This document shows positions 49,783 through 61,411 of a DNA stretch of 64,000 nucleotides, piece after piece. Made by a program: the position numbers and the translations under genes. Each line of letters starts with the position of its first letter. The first letter of the stretch is position 1. The notes beneath the pieces were generated by a model. That model did not search any database, was not told where the DNA came from, and was given only the letters and a program-made list of their open reading frames with translations. The stretch comes from Eretmocerus hayati (lineage: Eukaryota; Arthropoda; Insecta; Hymenoptera; Aphelinidae), in contig CM056742.1 in assembly GCA_029851415.1 (NCBI GenBank), positions 12,317,736-12,381,735 of the forward strand, given 5' to 3'.

Positions 49783-51225
49783 ATATATGAGTAGTTCCAC
49801 GCGAAAGCGACCCACGAAAAAGGGTCATGTCTCAGATCCTTTTGTTAATATTCTTATTCGATTCTATGGTACAAAATATGAACTTTTCACTACCTCAGGG
49901 GTCCCAAAAAAATTTTTCGGTCCTATGGCGAGAATTTTCGAAAATGAAGTAAAATACATTTTCTTAAAATTCTAGCAGCTTTTTTGCACTAAAATGCGAA
50001 TAAGTCGAGTTTGCTCCCAGATAAAGATATGCGGCTTGCGGCATTCGAAAGGTCTTTCAAAAACCTATCAAAATCGCTATCGAAAAGTTGATTTTGGGGT
50101 TATGGGCAGCCTGTACGAGCAAAAGTGTAAAAATCACTAAACAGTGAGTTTCTCAGTTGCCTATTTTTTTCAATTTTTGGAAATCACATATTTGATGTAA
50201 AATTTTGTGTTCTTCCAGAAAAAAGTGGTCCCGATTCCCTTTTCCGACGTCTAAGGCCTGTTTCTTCAAATTTTCGCAAACCTATTTTTTAGGCAGTTTG
50301 GAATCGTCTGTTTACTGCGCATGCGCAGGAATTTGGACTGTTAGAACCAATTCCATTGAGAAGCCAAGAAAATTTCCTTCGAAATGACCACTTGGCAAAG
50401 TCAATTTCATCAATTTGGCTCGGAGCTACAACGTTTGAAAGACCACCGAATCTCGATAACCAACAAGAGGTGGACGGAGACACCGCGACAATAGTAGGAA
50501 AATCCGGGCACGATCTCTGGCCCGATGTATCGTTTGCCTATTGACGCACTCAAGCTGAAGCTTCATCTTTTGTAGGCTGTAACTCCGAGCCAAATTGATG
50601 AAATTGACTTTGCCAAGTGGTCATTTTGAAGGAAATTTTCTTGGCTTCTCAATGGAATTGGTTCTAACAGTCCAAATTCCTGCGCATGCGCAGTAAACAG
50701 ACGATTCCAAACTGCCTAAAAAATAGGTTTGCGAAAATTTGAAGAAACAGGCCTTAGACGTCGGAAAAGGGAATCGGGACCACTTTTTTCTGGAAGAACA
50801 CAAAATTTTACATCAAATATGTGATTTCCAAAAATTGAAAAAAATAGGCAACTGAGAAACTCACTGTTTAGTGATTCTTACACTTTTGCTCGTACAGGCT
50901 ACCCATAACCCCAAAAACAACTTTCCAATAACGATTTTGATAGGTTTTTGAAAGACCTTTCGAATGCCGCAAGCCGCATATCTTTATCTGGGAGCAAACT
51001 CGACTTATTCGCATTTTAGTGCAAAAAAGCTGCTAGAATTTTAAGAAAATGTATTTTACTTCATTTTCGAAAATTCTCGCCATGGGACCAAAAAATTTTT
51101 TTGGGACCCCATAGGTAGTGAAAAGTTCATATTTTGTACCATAGAATCGAATAAGAATGTTTACAAAAGGATCTGAGACATGACCCTTTTTCGTGGGTCG
51201 CTTTCGCGTGGAACTACTCATATAT
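49783..51225. repeat. Long inverted repeat: two 648-bp arms, 147-bp loop
   Basis: Positions 49783-50430 and 50578-51225 are reverse complements of equal length, differing by only about a dozen to fifteen substitutions by eye and with no obvious indels. The loop is 50431-50577. Identical short frames on opposite strands (49787-49975 and 51033-51221) confirm the symmetry. The repeat is inside the GDAP2 intron, so the pre-mRNA would fold into a 648-bp stem, the size and form of a hairpin-RNA locus. No transposase, clear target duplication or recognised family. Alternatives are a foldback transposon or a recent inverted duplication. Confidence 0.9.
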
Positions 51226-51420
51226 AAATAGGGGGGTAATGATCAATTGTCGGAGATAATATTTTGTTGAGCTGGTGCCGGTAATAGTTACATTCATCCA
51301 CTAACCCGTTTATTCAACCACTCATCAACCTGTCTACGCACTCGCCCGACCATAAACCTATACCCATCCACCAAAAGACGGCCATGTATCACATTTTAGC
51401 TAGCCCAGCTCAGCCAAGCC

Positions 51421-51752
51421 TAGACCAGACAATCTCAGATCATTCTAAATCTTTCCAACCCATTCTAGACCATTTCAGACGGTGCCAGACCGTCTCAGAC
51501 CGTTTCAAACCATTCCATACCGTTTCAGACAATACCAGACCATTCCAAAATGTCCTAGATCGTACTGAACCATTCCCGACCATCCTAGACCATTCCAGAC
51601 CATTCCAGACCGTATCAGAATGTCTTAGATCGTACCAGACCATGGTAGACCGTCCCAGACCTTACCAGAATGCACCTGATTGTATCTGTCCATTTCAGTT
51701 CGTTTCAGATCGTTTCAGACTATACCAAACTATTCCAGAACGGACCAGGACA
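51421..51752. repeat. 10-bp minisatellite, consensus CAGACCRTTC
   Basis: About 33 diverged units hold register at exactly 10 bp for over 330 bp. The + strand is strongly G-poor and C/A-rich, and the bias continues into both flanks (51290-51850). The 128-codon frame at 51384-51770 is a translation of this repeat, not a gene. A 10-bp period is close to one DNA helical turn. It ends about 160 bp before the acceptor of the next exon. Confidence 0.9.
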
Positions 51753-51915
51753 TCCATCCCAACCCGATGACCGACCAATTCACCCATCGACCCATGCATG
51801 ATCCATATACGGCTTACCTGTCATATTCTAGCCCTTCCACATAGGCAACCCGATACGCAGGATCTGGATGGACAAATTTTGGACTAGCGTTTAATTATCA
51901 TGAAATTATTTTCAG

Positions 51916-52058
51916 GACTGGCGATATAACGGTGCTACGAGTGGATGCAATAGTCAATTCTACAAGTGAAACAATGGACGACAATAGTCCGATGTGCCAA
52001 AAAATTTTCACTCGTGCTGGGCCTGGCCTTACAAAAGAAATTTACAACGAAATTAAAG
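51916..52058 (+). CDS. Gdap2: GDAP2 coding exon 2 (residues 62-110; macro domain start)
   Basis: Acceptor TTTTCAG at 51915, donor TAAAG|GTATGA. It completes Trp62 and encodes the ADP-ribose pocket start: Gly64-Asp65-Ile66 (the adenine-contacting Asp of macro domains), then AIVNS at 73-77. In hydrolytic macro domains this region reads NAAN followed by a glycine-rich loop. Here Asn76 is kept, but the second Asn position is Ser79, and the loop is replaced by TMDDNSP (81-87). The family-typical FTRAGPGL helix region follows (93-100). This loss of catalytic-type residues is characteristic of GDAP2 and suggests ligand binding more than MacroD-like hydrolysis; that functional point is inference. Confidence 0.95.
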
Positions 52059-55000
52059 GTATGAGTACAATTTTCATCGATCGACAACAATTTCATACAT
52101 ACATATAATTTTGGTTGAATTTGGTTATATTTACTTAATTGAAATTTGATTAATCACATTTAATTGAAATTTCAAATGAAGAGATCCAAACGTAAATAGT
52201 ACACGCTCATGAGATGAATAAAGATTTTCTGGTCAGAATAGGTGGAAGTCATTTCTGACATATGTTAAGCTGCTGAATGCGAATCTGAGCTCGGGGCAAC
52301 ATATATTTATGGGTCAGAGGTGATTAAAACCGAGATTACGACCTTAGACAGCAAAACTGAAAGTAAGATCATTTCAAAATCCTTGATGACCTATGTGAAA
52401 TGAAGTTACGCTCCAACTTACGTGGTGGGCTTTTGACGAATTCCGTTCAATCCATCCAGTTTCCAAAACATGGTGCAGTGAGTGACACGAAAGAATTATT
52501 TTCTCAAAGCTCAACTATCTAAAAATCAGTGTAAGTAAAGGGCGGAGAGTTTATGAATTGTTCTGGAAAATTCCGAAATAAAGTCAGTTTTTAGAGGTCA
52601 GACCTATGAGTAATTCCACAACTTTTGAAGAAATTTTGTCAAGGGTAGCAAAATTTACTTTCAAAATGATTTTACCATTACGAATAGATCTTGCATGTCC
52701 CATTGGAGCCATATTAGGGTGAATATTTCGAAAAATGTCCACTTTGACTCTCTTCGGTGACAGATTTTGGGCTTTTGATCTATTCATTGTTCGAAAATAA
52801 TAGATTTCGTAATTCTGGGAGACTCGCACATTTGCAAAAGATCATCAAAATATGAATTTGCATGGAATTCCCGAGTCACTCTAAGAGAGTTCAAACGTTT
52901 CGGACGTGAATAAAAATTTTGCATGTGCTAAAAGTCTGCGACGTAGTTGATTGAGAGTTGACCACCAAATTTCTCGATAAAATCGTACTCTTGCAGAATT
53001 TTTGTACTTTCTAAGAACCTAGAAAGAAACTCTAGATTTATTTCCTGAATGGGGTATTTTCATCCCAGATCGAAAACGTAACAAGATTTTCATTCTGCAC
53101 GTACTTTTTGAGAATTTTGAACAATGGAGAGAGATTGAATTGGAAAACAAGCGAAAGATCACATGTATCGCGCTCCTACGACCCTATATTGACTTTGAGT
53201 AATTTCAGGAATTTTTTAGTGATTGCTACTCTGTCTCTCATGACTCTCTCCTATTAGCGCTAAACATTCCCAAAAATACGTGTCAAATTCGACGAAAAAT
53301 TCGCCTTCCAATTTAAAACTATTCAGTCACCATTGAGGCTTCGGATGAAAAAATACCACTACCTGAAGGATTTTAATGCTTCCAGGATTGTTTACAGCTG
53401 GCTAGGGGGTACAGAGCTCAACGAAAATAAAATACTTTTCTAACGTAAAATTGATGGGAAAATTACCCCGTTCCCCGTTTTGTTGTGAACATTCTCAATT
53501 TTTCTCGTGAAATGCAAAAACTCACTCCTGAATAATGAACCAAGAGGTATACTATAGACATGGATATAATTTGAAAATGGTCAGGTGCTATTCTGAGTTC
53601 AGATTCTTGTTCAGCAGCTCAAAAAAAGCCAGGAGTAATTTCCATTTTTTTGTTCAGAAAATTATTTTCATTTTATAGGCGTGTGTGATTCAATCTCAAG
53701 TACCCTGGTGAAATTGTCAAATTTCAATATAATTCTCGTCTAAAAATGACTCAGTCGAGATGTAAAAAAGCAACGAATTCATTTTCCATAGCTTTGACTC
53801 AAAAGTATTATGATCATGAAATCTTCTACTCGTTACATCATAGAATTGTTTCAAAATGTCCAAAATCTCAGATGTTCACAAGGATTAAAACTGTAATTGC
53901 TCAACGATCGAGTTTCAACATCTCGTCTCGCAAATCATGTAGATTAATTGCAACATGGATTGACACATTTTATATGATTAAGGCGATGCGGTCACCGTGC
54001 AACCCGGAAATTATATCTTATTTGGATGTAAATCAAAAAATTTTCTCGGAACGAAGTTGGAGACGATTTTTCCATTACGTATTATCATCTGAATTGTGGT
54101 GGACAACTCATTATTTGTCACGAATCACAAGGCTATCACTAATAAACGAGAATAACTTGCCCGCGGGTACTTTCTAACCTACAAATTGGTACATTTTCGT
54201 TCACAAAACTCTCAAAATTTAGTCCGATTTGGGCCAAACGAAGAGTTATCCAGGCCAAGTTAGATGATAATAAAGCCTGGATAACTCGTCGTTTAGCCCA
54301 TAATGGAAAAGATTTTGAGAGTTCTGTGAACAAAGTTCAGCGTGCACGGTGACCGCATCGCCTTAAATTCTCATAGATTATTCGAATACGATAAAGCTAT
54401 GCGAGAAACCCTATGTTGATAAATAACAAGATCCAATTAATTCGGTTATTCGGAGCGCTCAGTTGTTCTCGAGTCAACGATCGCACTAACTAGACTGATA
54501 GTCGCCTTAAACAGTGTCGTGCTGATGATATATATCTGTACACGTTGAGTATCATTACGCTCTAATACTTCAAAGGGAATACGATAAGATGCAAATGCCA
54601 GTTCCGGCTCTGATGTTCCTTAGACACTATTTACGAATAATTTTATAACAGGTAATTGGGCTTTCGAGTACCCGCAAAATATGAAAATCGATCGAAACTT
54701 GTGGCTATGATTTTTTGATAGAGTTCAATTTAGACGATTTTAGTTGAATAATTTTGAAAAATATTTCATCGCGAAATGAAAACGTTAGATGTACCAAAAT
54801 AGGGCTGAAGTGGATTTTTCTCACACTGAGTACAAGAATTGTAGATCTTCAGAATAATTCGAGTATTTTTTATTCTTTACTTAGAACTTTCTAGATCAAA
54901 GACAACTTTAATTATTCGCGAGGTCTACTCTCGCCTTCTATAGAACTTATCCATACATTAGTGAATCGTAAATGATTAAATACAAGAAGGTACTACATTT

Positions 55001-56472
55001 CACGAATGAATTATACGCACAAAGTATACGTTGCGCTGTTCTTTGTCTACGATTAAATTTGCTACCTACAAGTGCCATGTATTTTCACAGCAAAAGACGA
55101 TAATTTACTATGGAATAGCTATAAGTAAGGAGTCTTTTCAGGCAGTTTATCATCAGTAAAGAATAAAATACTGCGATTCTGTCACTCTGGTGGACTAATC
55201 TTAGTGTCCTCTAAGAATATTCGTTATATTTTAAAATTACTCGTTATTATAAAATGATCACCTACGGCAGCATAATATTTACCGATATCGGAGCGTAGTC
55301 CGATCGATACCCGTCAAAATTATTTAAAAATAACGTGCTACAGAAAAATTGTGACTTCAAATAAGAGAATCTTAAAATTTTATTCCCAAAATATGGTTGA
55401 ATTTTAATTTGAAATCAATGCAACTCTGCTGGAATTCAAACAACTCGAGACTTGAATTGCAGTATTTCGAATGATTAAAAACAAAATATTCTGGTACAAT
55501 CTACCTGATTGTCAATCTTGTAAAATATTCTGTGCAATCTTATAAATGTTTTCCTTCCTACTTTGGTATATCTTTGGAAAAATGTTCTCAAAGCCCATCA
55601 AGTGCAAGACAAGCATTCATTCAAGCCAAAATCAAGTTTTATGTAATCGAGACCTGAATTTTGTGACCGGGGTTTCAATGTATCCATTTTGACGCAAATT
55701 GCGAGGATCTAGATTATACTGTCGATTTTTTTTCAATCATATCTGATACCAATGTCCCAATGGAAAATCTTTGAGTTTCTAGTTTTACAATCTTTCAAAT
55801 TCAAAGAAAATATTACAAACTCTCACAAGAGATAATTAAATCTGGTTTACCAATGTTGACCAAATTCTTGTAGTATCTAGAATATGATAAATTCAAGGCG
55901 ACCCAGTCAAAAAAGCTTCGAGATTCAAAATAAAGTCTTCACCAATTCACTTGATCTCTTTGGAGAATAATCGATTCTAGATGAAATTTTACTGATTAAA
56001 AGAAGAATACTCATAAATTTCCAGGCAACGCCTTCCACCATAATGTCACAATTACTGTAACACAAAATGCAAAACCGAGACTGCAGGCGAAATTACGAAT
56101 TCAGCTCCCGATTTCCAAAATTCAATTACTGCGACATCACTCACACAACAATCTAAAAGCACTTGATTCTTCACCATTTTTGTCAAAAGAAAAAAATTTA
56201 CATTTCTCGTCCCTAAACTCCAAAAGCCGAGTATCTCGAATTTGATTCATTATTCATATCTCGCAACCTCCTATATTTTTCTCAGCTCTCAATCGTTAAA
56301 CAATTAAAAATTTATCGACTATAGACTCTATTCCATGAAATAATTGATGAACCGAGCTCAAGAGAAATACTCGGTTTCACCTTATTCCTTGCGCATGACA
56401 AAGAATAATTTATTAGATACGCGGTCGTATGAAAAATTAACTATACACGAAACAATCATATTTCTTACACAG
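52059..56472 (+). other. GDAP2 intron between coding exons 2 and 3 (4414 bp)
   Basis: Bounded by GTATGA and TTACACAG. It carries the TTAA-bounded element at 53978-54366. The rest is AT-rich, with no coding exon or RNA gene seen. The 143-codon frame at 53746-54177 crosses the element's edge and is not a gene. Confidence 0.85.
53978..54366. mobile_element. TTAA-bounded MITE with internal foldback
   Basis: TTAA occurs at both edges (53978-53981, 54363-54366). Inside it, terminal inverted repeats of about 20 bp begin GGCGATGCGGTCACCGTGCA. A second, nested palindrome at 54199-54331 has arms of about 57 bp around about 20 bases. TTAA duplications are typical of piggyBac-like and Sola3/Kolobok-type elements. 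The GGCGATG terminus does not match canonical piggyBac CCC ends, so the superfamily is uncertain. Related ends occur at 59988-60401. Confidence 0.75.
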
Positions 56473-56605
56473 GTTGCAGTACTGGAGAAGTTAAGGTGAC
56501 TCAAGGACACAGTCTACCTGCCCGTTATGTAATACACACAGTGGGACCCGTTTATAATACAAAATATCAAACAGCTGCAGAAAATACTCTTCACTGTTGT
56601 TACAG
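56473..56605 (+). CDS. Gdap2: GDAP2 coding exon 3 (residues 110-154; macro domain)
   Basis: Acceptor CTTACACAG at 56472, donor TACAG|GTATGA. It completes Gly110 and encodes the central macro-domain segment: CSTGEVKVTQG (111-121), then the beta strand and phosphate-contact turn YVIHTVGPVY (128-137). AAENTLHCCYRN follows, ending at split Arg154. The TGEVKVTQG and IHTVGP blocks are highly conserved across macro domains. Phase enters at 1 and leaves at 2. Confidence 0.96.
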
Positions 56606-56697
56606 GTATGAAAAAAATCTTGTATTCAAATTTTAAAGACGTTTGGATTGATGCGTATACTATTTATTGGAGATACTATTTTTTTTGTATTTTTCAG
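56606..56697 (+). other. GDAP2 short intron (92 bp)
   Basis: GTATGA...TTTTTCAG, with a T-rich tract before the acceptor. It is the only short intron in the visible gene. Confidence 0.93.
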
Positions 56698-56807
56698 GAA
56701 TGTATTACAAAAAGCGCGAGAACTTGGGCTACGAAGCATTGCCTTACCAATCATCAATTCAGTCAGGCGTAATTATCCACCAGAGGCGGGAGCACACATA
56801 GCATTGA
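56698..56807 (+). CDS. Gdap2: GDAP2 coding exon 4 (residues 154-191; macro domain)
   Basis: Acceptor TTTTTCAG at 56697, donor ATTGA|GTATGT. It encodes RNVLQKARELGLRSIALPII, then NSVRRNYPPEAGAHIAL up to split Arg191. This corresponds to the macro-domain helix and the strand leading to the second ligand loop. The catalytic-type Gly-Ile-Phe-Gly-Tyr-Pro pattern of MacroD is replaced by the GDAP2-type N-x-x-R-x-x-YP-x-E. Confidence 0.96.
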
Positions 56808-59251
56808 GTATGTTTATTTTTATAAAAAATTATTTTTGACCTCTGAAGACCCTGAATTCTCATAGATACATCATGAACAATTCTCATTCATGATATCATA
56901 GAGGAAATCACAAAATTCTTCAAAAAAAATCTACACTATTGATAGCACGAGAGTCTGAGATATGAACTATTCATAAAAATCATTCGATCAATTTACGTTT
57001 GAAATTGTAGGCGAACAAGTAAAGTAAACACCAAAAACGCCATAGGGTCAAAATGAGAGTAATTTTGAATGTGAGGCTTCAAATAGTGTGATTCGAAAAT
57101 TCAATCAATGTGAATTTGCTTATATTGTGAAGAAAAAGACGTGAATATTGGTCATTTTAATGCGATACAATGTGAAATTAGGTGCGCTTGTCAGTATGTA
57201 ATTGAGCATGAATGAACATTGCGTTCGGATGAATATAATATCTGACTAGTGAAATAACGTATGAATATAAAATTCAAATACTACATTCTGTGGTTGATGC
57301 ACAATCGCACATGGATTCATAGGGTGCGTCCACAGATATGCATATTCAAGCATATGAAGTGCGCATATGCACTGCACACGTGTACATGTGCAGGTCATCA
57401 AATTATAGCCAAAATCAGACGGAACTCGTTGAGTTCTGTTTTGGATCGGCCGGTACCAGAGCAAAGACACAAACCGATTCAAATCAGGAATTCTCTAATA
57501 TGAGCCCTTCAATCTTTGCTAAAATTCGATGAGCTGCAAATATGCATGTGTGCAGTGCATACGCATCATTTGTGGATACACCCTTAAGATAGATAGTTGG
57601 CTACTTTTTACTGCAGAAACTTACTGATATCTGATCTGAAATGAGATTCGACTTGAGTCTGATGCAGGAAATTGTCATTCATTTTGAGTATATTGATCTG
57701 ATCACGAACAATAATATTTTATGCTTGTGACTTAGCTCATAATTTATTACGTGTTCAACTGACACGGACAGCCCCCTTGCAAGGGAATTCAAATTAATTG
57801 ATACTATATCAGAATCAATGTGTAATCTGGATTAGATCGGGTAACTATACGTCAACCCGACAGACGTTCAGATCTCACTGAAGATTGCTCATCCATGACG
57901 TGAAATAAAATTGAAAATATTTTACTTACCAAGAAAATAGCTCAAAATTAAACCCAAAGCATAGAATTCCAATCATTTTAACGTAATACACAAAAGAGAT
58001 ATTCTATACAAATTTTGGATGGGAAAAGTTACCGTATGATTCCGATCATTCCATATCTCACCAAAAAAAGTGATGACGAAAAAAACAACTACCTAGAAGT
58101 ACGGTGGCTGAAAATTCTATGATCCAAACCCAAAATATTGTTAAGATAATTGGTATACAGATGATTACAAATACTTTTCATTCTTACACGACTTTCACGA
58201 ATGGTCCGTTGTATAGTAGTATGAGATTAGCCAAAATCTAGTACTTGATTCATGAGATTGGGATCGTTCTGTGAATTTCATCAAATCCATTCAGAACTAA
58301 TTGATGCACACTATTATCTAAGAAACATAGAAGTAATAACAGGTTCCGCGAAATAACTGCTGTGATGAGTGAAATTAATTTTCTGAACCAGAAATTGGAT
58401 GTCTGATAATTTCAACTTGAACTATCAGATTTGCCTCACAAAATTAGTAGAAAAATAATCATTTCAGGGTTTGGTTATCGCGATAAACGTCCGTAATTCC
58501 TTGGTGAGATTGCAAGTAAATTTTCTAAAAGAAGTAATTTATAGTAATTGTTAGTTGGATGATGAACTCAGCCTAGAAGTCAGTCTACGATATATCATAA
58601 TCGTAGTATATTTTAAGAGAGAAAACCAAGTGCTTGAATGACTGCCGAATTACGAGAGTATCACCGGGAAGAGTGGTGTTTTTGGTTTCAACAATTTTAT
58701 CTTTAAAAAGTTGATTTGATATACCAAGCAGCTATCTTCAGGAAAGACCATTTCTACGGAATATAAAAGAATACAGAGATGAATATCACGCATGCTTCAT
58801 GCATGAATTGCAAAAATTGAAAGATTTCAAATCAGCAGTGTTCCAAATTTGACTCGTAAAATTCAACGACACGACTGACCTCAAGTATACATGCTGCATA
58901 TGAACTGCCAAATAATTTGATCTCGTTCCAAAAAATGATTGAGTATCATATGACATTATTACAAGACTCAATATAGATATAATAGATATTTTTTGAATCA
59001 TACTGAATTCATCCAGTTTTCCATCCAGGACTATACAATACATATACTCAAGCACGTATCGATTAAGTAGATAAGGTCGTGCATTGGTCAGACAAGTGCA
59101 CACTGAGCGCTGTGACCTTGAGACAAAATTTTCAATATCTTCAGACCATTCAACTAATATAAATATGAACCAATATCATCCGAATGAATAAATCACAAAG
59201 AAAAAAATCTCGCAAATAGGTTCGAAAATTAATTTTTCTTTGATTTTTCAG
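56808..59251 (+). other. GDAP2 intron between coding exons 4 and 5 (2444 bp)
   Basis: Bounded by GTATGT and GATTTTTCAG. It contains the terminal-inverted-repeat element at 57321-57584. The remainder is AT-rich with no other supportable feature. Confidence 0.85.
57321..57584. mobile_element. MITE with GGGTGCGTCCACA termini (264 bp)
   Basis: The left end AGGGTGCGTCCACAGAT and the right end ATTTGTGGATACACCCT are imperfect terminal inverted repeats. Pairing continues inward through ATATGC, CATATGCACTGCACAC and the TCATCAAATTATAGC block, so about 90 bases of each side fold together. The interior has no transposase frame. The target duplication is too short or decayed to define. GGGTGCGTCCACA-type ends occur in several eukaryotic DNA-transposon families, but I do not assign one. 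Confidence 0.7.
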
Positions 59252-59491
59252 GAACGGTGCGTCGATTTCTAGAGCAGTACAGCGAATCATTCAACTGTGT
59301 GATATTTGTTTTGGGTCCTGGTGATTTGGGAATCTACGAGGTGCTTTTACCATTATATTTTCCAAGAACCGAAGCTGAAGAAGAAAACGCTTGTTGGCAA
59401 TTACCAAGTGATATCGGAGGCATGGATGGCGAGCCTTTATTTCCAGACAGACAAATTCGGATAATCGATAATCCACAACACGCGTTGCATG
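59252..59491 (+). CDS. Gdap2: GDAP2 coding exon 5 (residues 191-271; macro domain end and linker)
   Basis: Acceptor GATTTTTCAG at 59251, donor GCATG|GTAATA. It completes Arg191, then encodes TVRRFLEQYSESFNCVIFVL (192-211), the last macro-domain helix and strand. After that come YEVLLPLYFPRTEAEEE (219-235) and a linker with LPSDIGGMDGEP and PDRQIRIIDNP. LPLYFPR and DIG-x-x-x-GEP are signature segments of animal GDAP2 between the macro and CRAL-TRIO domains. An open frame runs on past the donor to 59664, but homology ends exactly at the splice site. Confidence 0.96.
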
Positions 59492-59987
59492 GTAATAATT
59501 TATTTGACTCTGTGGTTATCATAATCACATATGTAATCGTTTACCTAGCCTATGTAAATGAAAAAACTATTTTTTCTTTGGGTTATGTTGACATTTGTTG
59601 CTATTGGAGTCACGGAAGGGTGAATTATTCAGACGAGACATTTTTTGGGGCGAGAAATAGATAGGAAGTTGTATTTTTAGAAATAATTGAGCGTGTCTGG
59701 AAATGATGAGATTGGTGAAATACAGGTGAGAGGGTAGTTTGATTGATTGGAACTTTTTATAGTCACAGAAAGGTATGACACTTATTCAGTCGAGTCAATG
59801 TGCTTATTTTCAGTGTATTCATTGACAATAACTTATAGTTTCCTATTATGGATTTGCGAAAAGGAGGAAATATTCAAAAATTGTCTTCCAATACACGTAG
59901 CACTCATGGTGAAGCTATCGTCTCGCAAACTAATGGAAATTTTGGTAAAGAGTGTGAAAACTTACAATGAGAGAATAACGTGTGTGT

Positions 59988-60202
59988 TTAAGGGGATGTC
60001 CAATTTCTATCCTCATTAGCTACTTACTGACATTATCAAATTTCGGAAATTCTCAATAAATTTTCAAAATATCACAAATATCAAAGTCATTGACGATTCT
60101 AGACGTTACAGGAAGTCGGCGATGACTTTCTTACCCGCGATATCTTAAAAATTATCGAACAATCTCAAAAGTCGACAATGCCGGTGACCGACATCGCCTT
60201 AA
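59988..60202. mobile_element. TTAA-bounded short element A
   Basis: TTAA lies at 59988-59991 and 60199-60202. The left terminus is TTAAGGGGATGTCC and the right terminus CGGTGACCGACATCGCCTTAA, which are imperfect inverted repeats. The right end is close to that of the element at 53978-54366 (GGTGACCGCATCGCCTTAA). The body contains TTCTCAATAAATTTTCAAAA and TCGACAATG, which recur in the adjoining unit B. Confidence 0.6.
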
Positions 60203-60401
60203 GGGGAGTTCTAATACCAATTTTGCACATTTAAGGACATTGAGAATTTCTCAATGAATTTATGAGATATCGCAAATCTGGAAGGTAACGCTGATTTTTT
60301 GAACCTTTGAAAATCGGCGTTACTTTGGATTTTCATGATATTGCAAAAACTCACTGAGTAATTTGAGAACTCGACAATGTCGGTATCCGACATCCTTTTG
60401 A
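60199..60401. mobile_element. Related short element B, abutting element A
   Basis: It shares the TTAA at 60199 with element A, starts TTAAGGGGAGTTCTAA and ends TCGGTATCCGACATCCTTTTG (without a clean right TTAA). Its body is homologous to A at matching positions: TTTCTCAATGAATTTATGAG followed by a TATCGCAAAT block, and TCGACAATGTCGG near the right end. The head-to-tail arrangement could come from tandem insertion at TTAA or from duplication of a single copy. Confidence 0.55.
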
Positions 60402-61411
60402 AGATTCGAAGACATACTGAAATACAGAAAAGTGACCCAATTTTTATCTCGTTATAACAGCCGTACTCAATTTGTACAATAATATTTTGCAACCAATTTT
60501 AGTTGGCAGGATACTCTCTACATTTTCAATATTATAGATGAAAAACAGGAAGAAGAGAGGAACTAAGATTTTAGGAATGAGGAATAAGAATGATTAATGA
60601 AATGATTCAATGTCATTAATATTCCTCTAAAGTGCTTAAAACAAATTTTTTGGAATTTTTCCTAATGAAAAGCTATGGTGGTCATTTTTAATGATAGAAA
60701 ACTAAAAAGAGTTTATGTCAAATGAATCGTTGAATGAATTCATGTTCAAATTAGTCGATAAAAAAATTCTGGACCTGGGAAGCTTCTCAATCGAAATTTT
60801 CAGGAAATTTTTTCATTTTGTAAAGTCGCTCATTCAATAAGATCTCTGATTGGATAAATAGTTGAGAAAATTACTCACAATTTGAAGATTTTTATCGTTA
60901 GACTGTAAAAAGTGGATTATGAAGCGCTCATCATGCGCAAAAGCATTGAAAACACCTAAAGGTGTCAACCGCTTGCATATCGTAAAAGGGTAGCCATGAT
61001 TATTGTATTATGTATTGACTCTTAATGTACTTGGCGTGACTATCTAACGTACCTGCTAAGTGCTCACGTTAAAAATGTTTCACGGACACAAGAGTTCATC
61101 TGTCGATATTATAAAAATTATGTGAGCGATTAGTTCGATAAGCATCGTATCACCGATACAGCAATATATTTTCTCATAATTCTTCAAAACTAGACTTTAT
61201 CTAAAATCAGAAAGATGTCATTCAGATTACATTCTCTTTCCCTATGACGATTTTGACCTTCACCTCTAATACGGAACATGAAAATTAACTCAGAAGCGAG
61301 AATTCATTCTGAAGATAGACCGGGTGAAGATCTATTCATAGAAATATTACCAGCTATTTTCGATATTGTATCGAATAACATCAATTCTGAATTTTTGATA
61401 CGAATTATTTA

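Larger units (their letters stand above)
48941..51915 (+). other. GDAP2 intron between coding exons 1 and 2 (2975 bp)
   Basis: Bounded by GTAAGC and TTATTTTCAG. It contains the 1.44-kb long inverted repeat (49783-51225) and a 10-bp minisatellite (51421-51752), which together occupy about 60% of it. The remaining 840 bp at its 5' end show nothing recognisable. Confidence 0.9.

Noticed and set aside
49787..51221. Identical peptide frames on opposite strands as duplicated genes
   Set aside because: They come from the inverted repeat arms, with no codon bias, splice context or recognised product.
51384..51770. 128-codon open frame, and the opposite frame at 51440-51643
   Set aside because: It is a translation of the 10-bp minisatellite; the peptide repeats only because the DNA does.
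53746..54177. 143-codon open frame
   Set aside because: It crosses the left edge of the TTAA-bounded element at 53978, has no recognised domain, and lies in a GDAP2 intron.
59257..59664. 135-codon frame read as one ORF
   Set aside because: Only the part to 59491 is coding; after the donor at 59492 the homology to GDAP2 stops and intron sequence begins.
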